Below, in pieces: positions 34,475 through 37,259 of a stretch of 37,259 nucleotides of DNA (within the stretch, counting starts at the first letter, position 1; every line of letters starts with the position of its first letter). Below the pieces are notes generated by a model. That model was not told the DNA's origin, did not search any database, and saw only the letters and a program-made list of their open reading frames with translations. Source of the stretch: Candidatus Melainabacteria bacterium (GTDB lineage Bacteria > Cyanobacteriota > Vampirovibrionia > Obscuribacterales > Obscuribacteraceae); contig PLXC01000187.1 in the NCBI GenBank assembly GCA_003151275.1, forward strand, positions 1-37,259. Reading direction: 5' to 3'. A program made the position numbers and the translations under genes.

Positions 34475-35227
34475 CTAGACGGTGACGCCCAGCTCGTGCA
34501 GCTTCTCTTTGAGATCGTCGATGCCGATGAAGCGAATCGTTTTCATGCCGACCTCTTGCGCGCCTTTGACGTTGCGCTCGAGATCGTCCACGAACACGCA
34601 CTCTTGCGCGAGCAGTCCGCTGCGCTTGAGCACTTCTTCGTAGATGCGTCGGTCCGGCTTCGTGTAGCCAACCTTGTGCGACAAGATCAGCTCTTCGAAG
34701 TGGCGGTCCACCTTGAACGTGGTGGATAGAAAACCGTAGTGCGATTCGTTGGTGTTCGAGAGCAGATAGAGCGGGTATTTCGTGCCGAGCTCGCTGAGCA
34801 GGGCTGCCATCTCCGCATTCTCGTGGAAACCGAAGTTCCAGAGAACGTCGAACTCCTCGATCGTCATCGTCAACGAGAGTTTCTCGTTCAGCGCCCCGAC
34901 AAATCCATCTGTCATGACTCTGCCGTCTTCGTAACCGAGCGTTCCGACGAAAGCGAGCACGTCCTTGAACTGCTCACGTGTCATTCCGGCGCGGTCACAA
35001 AAGCCCTGGCAGACTGCATTCCAGTCGAAATCGACGAAGACGTGACCCATATCGAAAACGAGAAGCTTCACCGGAGTTGCATCCTGCTGTGACGTTGCGG
35101 CGGTTCCGCTCGTCATGATAGCAGGCTCCTTGAAGCTGTCCGGATCGAAGGGGTCGATTGGTGTTGCGCCAGCGGAATTCGCTGACGCGGTGGGTAACGC
35201 AGAAACCGCTTTGTTGTCTTTACTCAC
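34475..35227 (-). CDS. HAD-superfamily hydrolase (YihX/HAD-IA-like)
   Basis: HAD phosphatase of 250 residues from the GTG at 35227. The nucleophile motif is LLVFDMGHVFVDFD (Asp59), with Gly in place of the usual second Asp, as in FDxGxV members. LLSNTNE is motif II, YTKPDRRIYEEV holds the motif III Lys, and VFVDDLERN is motif IV. A helical cap lies between. Sugar-phosphate or nucleotide phosphatase are common roles; the substrate is unknown. The first 50 residues are Ser/Ala/Pro/Asp-rich and disordered. Both the GTG at 35227 (AAGGAGG ahead) and the ATG at 35116 (AGGAG ahead) have strong ribosome sites, so two forms may be made. Confidence 0.88.
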   Translation of the reverse strand: MSKDNKAVSALPTASANSAGATPIDPFDPDSFKEPAIMTSGTAATSQQDATPVKLLVFDMGHVFVDFDWNAVCQGFCDRAGMTREQFKDVLAFVGTLGYEDGRVMTDGFVGALNEKLSLTMTIEEFDVLWNFGFHENAEMAALLSELGTKYPLYLLSNTNESHYGFLSTTFKVDRHFEELILSHKVGYTKPDRRIYEEVLKRSGLLAQECVFVDDLERNVKGAQEVGMKTIRFIGIDDLKEKLHELGVTV

Positions 35228-35257
35228 TGCTCGCCTCCTTCTGGGCTATGCCCGGTT

Positions 35258-35289
35258 AAAAACGAGCCCACTGCAGATGGTGGCGCTCG
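35258..35289 (-). terminator. Terminator of the CobQ-like gene
   Basis: On the minus strand CGAGC-G-CCAC pairs with GTGGGCTCG (35263-35289, one bulge) and is followed by TTTTT (complement of 35258-35262). Confidence 0.75.
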
Positions 35290-35344
35290 CGGTTGGCAGG
35301 CGGCTTTCCGCTTTGCCGTGGATATGTGAATCTGCACCACCAAC

Positions 35345-36052
35345 TCAAACCACTTCGAAGAAGCTTCTGAGAAAGGCGTCGTTATGGAAGATCAGGTGCA
35401 GATAGCTGCCCCAAACCTGCCTATCCCGAGAGACAAGTCCATCCACAAGCTCCCTCCCTGGTTGCCAGAGAACGTCGCCGATGGTTTCTTCGTCTGGCAG
35501 AGATTCGTGAAGCTCGCGATTCTGCACCGCGATTAGTGGCAAGTAAGACGCATCGGGCTCGTTGGTGAACGAGTAGCCGCTGCGCCTTTCCTCACCGATT
35601 ACGGTTCCACCCGCCCCATTGCCGACCAGCAGAAGACCCGTGGTCTTGCTGGAAAGCCAGGGCGCAGGCGCGGTTGGTTCGGTCAGCGAGCTGGGTCCGA
35701 ACACTGTGCTGTGCGGCAGATATCCAAGACCCCGGACAAGTTTCTCCGAACCCTGGCTGAGCCTGGGGTCATGGAGCCACTGACCAAGAATCTGATAGCC
35801 ACCGCAGACGCCGACAACAATGCCGCCTTGCGCCAGATGACGACGAATCGCTTCGGCGCCACCAGATTCGCGAAGAGCAGCAAGGTCGTCGATAGTTCTG
35901 CCGGAACCAGGCAGAATTATTACCCGCGCTTTGCCGTCGTAATCCTGCGGACGAAGCCATTCGACCTCGTAAGCAGGATTTCCGCGCAACGGCAAGAACT
36001 CGTCTGTTAGCCCGCGGAAGGGCAGTCGAAAAATGACGATCCGATTTCTCAA
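35345..36052 (-). CDS. CobB/CobQ-type glutamine amidotransferase domain protein
   Basis: The 235-residue protein is a lone class I glutamine amidotransferase domain of the cobyric acid synthase type. IILPGSGRTIDDL (residues 45-57) and GVCGGYQILG with nucleophile Cys83 match the CobQ C-terminal domain, and SYLHLIFHNDAF with His219 matches its end. The CobQ N-terminal ATP-dependent domain is absent, so it resembles GatD-like or split amidotransferases more than a whole CobQ. No corrin or MurT-like gene is near. The first codon is TTG, with GGAGG 9 bp ahead. Confidence 0.85.
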   Translation of the reverse strand: MRNRIVIFRLPFRGLTDEFLPLRGNPAYEVEWLRPQDYDGKARVIILPGSGRTIDDLAALRESGGAEAIRRHLAQGGIVVGVCGGYQILGQWLHDPRLSQGSEKLVRGLGYLPHSTVFGPSSLTEPTAPAPWLSSKTTGLLLVGNGAGGTVIGEERRSGYSFTNEPDASYLPLIAVQNRELHESLPDEETIGDVLWQPGRELVDGLVSRDRQVWGSYLHLIFHNDAFLRSFFEVV

Positions 36053-36120
36053 ACCGTTAGTCCTCCGTCTACAGCGACTGGCTCTACCCTAGGGTGGTCT
36101 ATGCAGCGAAGCTGCTCGAC

Positions 36121-36636
36121 TCAGGCGGCCAATTCACTGCGAATAAGTAGACTGTCCAGGTGAAGCCAGAGCGGCTCCAGTTCCAGTTCAGTCCGGTCCC
36201 TTAGTTGCCGTTGGAACTCGGCATATTCACTGCGGTACATCTCGAACTTGGAGCGGTTACCAAACGCGGACGAAGAAAACTCGACGTTAGCGATCCGGTC
36301 GCACAGCTTGACGATTTTGGCGCCAGGCGTGGTGCGAATCTTCTCGTACGTACCAGCTTTCTTTTCCTTGCGAGTGGCGCCTTCTCCATCCGAGACGGCC
36401 CAGGCCATCTGCACTGAACGTGGGTCGTGGCCGGCAAGCACCAGGTATGAAACCGAGAGCTTAACGTCCTCAATCACGTCATGAAGCCAGATGCCCTTGC
36501 GGATGATGTAGCTTCGGAAGCCGAAGCGTAGGGCCACATTCTCCGCCGCCTCCAAGTGGAAGGAGTAGGGATATGGGCCATACTTTTGTGCGCCGTGTGC
36601 CTTTGTGCACCATAGGCGTGTCTCGTTGAGTTTCAT
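36121..36636 (-). CDS. HD-domain hydrolase, probable small alarmone hydrolase
   Basis: A 171-residue metal-dependent HD domain with the order seen in MESH1/SpoT hydrolases: FHLEAA (His27), WLHDVIEDV (His52-Asp53, then Glu56-Asp57), a DGEGATRKEKKAGTYEKI segment, and KLCDRIANVE (Asp113). Such single-domain enzymes remove the 3' diphosphate of (p)ppGpp or hydrolyse related nucleotides. No synthetase, TGS or ACT domain is attached. AAGGAA lies 7 bp before the ATG. It has the same direction as the amidotransferase gene 68 bp downstream. Confidence 0.85.
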   Translation of the reverse strand: MKLNETRLWCTKAHGAQKYGPYPYSFHLEAAENVALRFGFRSYIIRKGIWLHDVIEDVKLSVSYLVLAGHDPRSVQMAWAVSDGEGATRKEKKAGTYEKIRTTPGAKIVKLCDRIANVEFSSSAFGNRSKFEMYRSEYAEFQRQLRDRTELELEPLWLHLDSLLIRSELAA

Positions 36637-36797
36637 GGCCCATTCCTTCTCTTTCTGCAGGGCGTCTGCCCTTGGGTTGGCTGCGTTTTCTCCTTGCGCA
36701 GTGTAGGATTCTCGTGAAAGGTTTGGATCGGCACCACCTATGATGGCAATGCCGACCCTTACCCATTTCCAAGCACGCGAATTGCGTACCTAGAGCC

Positions 36798-37259
36798 TTA
36801 AGCCGCCTTGCGGGGGCTCTTCTTCTTCGACGGCGACTTCTTGCGCTTCGCCGGCGTGACGGTTCCCAGCTTGATGCCGTGGTCGCCGAAGGCCTTGATG
36901 ATCAAGTCCTTGTAGGCTCCCCCGAACATCGTCTTGTCGACCGTCAGGTACGCACGCAGGTAGTCCGTGAAGATCACCTTGTGCGCCGGCAAGAGCCTCG
37001 TACCGTTGAGGTAAATCTTGCCGTTGTTGCGGAGCACGTCTTCGACGTTGGCACCAGCCACACCCGCCATCGCCCTCATCAGGTCGAAGTAGGCGCCGCC
37101 GATGATCAAGCCGTCCTCATGCTCCTCGTTGTGGATGTCGCCCGGGAACTTCGCGGTGTTGTCCTGCGTGCGGATGCCCGAAGGCGGCATGCAGTACTTG
37201 CCGATGATGCCCGTGCTTTCGACGATGTCCTTCACGGTCAGAGTGTGACCGAGAGTGGC
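36798..37259 (-). CDS. C-terminal part of a gluzincin-like protein, 5' end outside window
   Basis: The frame is open to the right edge (ATLGHTLTVKDIVE ahead of an internal GTG at 37235), so the gene starts beyond the window. The visible 153 residues contain NEEHEDGLIIGGAYFDLMRA, like the HEDG-IxxxAxxDL segment in the C-terminal domain of fungalysin (M36)/M4-related peptidases, and LLPAHKVIFTDYLRAYL. The HExxH motif would lie in the missing part. The end is a Lys/Arg/Ser/Pro-rich tail (KRKKSPSKKKSPRK), unusual for a secreted protease and suggestive of nucleic-acid binding. Confidence 0.6.
   Translation of the reverse strand, partial: ATLGHTLTVKDIVESTGIIGKYCMPPSGIRTQDNTAKFPGDIHNEEHEDGLIIGGAYFDLMRAMAGVAGANVEDVLRNNGKIYLNGTRLLPAHKVIFTDYLRAYLTVDKTMFGGAYKDLIIKAFGDHGIKLGTVTPAKRKKSPSKKKSPRKAA

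Overview
The window is a dense bacterial chromosome segment of about 37 kb. It shows no phage, IS element, CRISPR array, rRNA or recognisable tRNA. The best clue to the organism is a Ycf45-type R3H/SpoIIIAA-like ATPase directly downstream of an Orn/Lys/Arg decarboxylase. Together with a PknB-like kinase carrying a proline-rich outer tail, many lineage-specific small proteins and moderate GC, this suggests a non-photosynthetic relative of Cyanobacteria (Vampirovibrionia/Melainabacteria, perhaps Obscuribacterales). That is an inference from gene content, not a proven placement.

Left part (1-9.5 kb): two tandem M16 zinc peptidases on the minus strand (the second runs off the left edge), a class I/II aminotransferase, a cytidine deaminase and an alpha/beta hydrolase on the plus strand, and the decayed 3' end of a glycoside hydrolase gene. 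Middle-left (9.6-14.5 kb): a membrane Ser/Thr kinase, folC, a secreted emfourin-like inhibitor and a PRISE-family reductase, arranged as convergent pairs whose stop codons abut. Middle (15-24.2 kb): a small membrane protein, a stand-alone RapZ C-terminal domain with a poly-Asn head, an intracellular divergent subtilase, a lineage-specific protein, a TPR/J-domain protein, AidB-like acyl-CoA dehydrogenase, an adenylate kinase with a long structured leader, a small unknown protein, a 44-46 bp tandem-repeat array and a short-repeat beta-solenoid protein.

Right part (24.2-37.3 kb): an HExxH protein, an acidic repeat protein, the decarboxylase/R3H ATPase operon, a 960 bp gene-poor stretch with a candidate structured RNA, three small plus-strand genes, a zinc-finger membrane protein, and a minus-strand series: small membrane protein, cytoplasmic trypsin-like protease, HAD hydrolase, CobQ-like amidotransferase, HD-type small alarmone hydrolase and a partial gluzincin-like protein.

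Themes: an unusual number of proteolysis genes (two M16, subtilase, trypsin-like, HExxH, gluzincin-like fragment, candidate protease inhibitor), several lacking any export signal; strong hairpins after most genes; and recurrent pyrimidine-rich, G-poor leaders ahead of several genes. No single new multi-gene system is proven. The best leads are the RapZ-C/subtilase pair, the adk leader, the repeat array at 23.1-23.45 kb and the structured RNA candidate at 30.19-30.28 kb.
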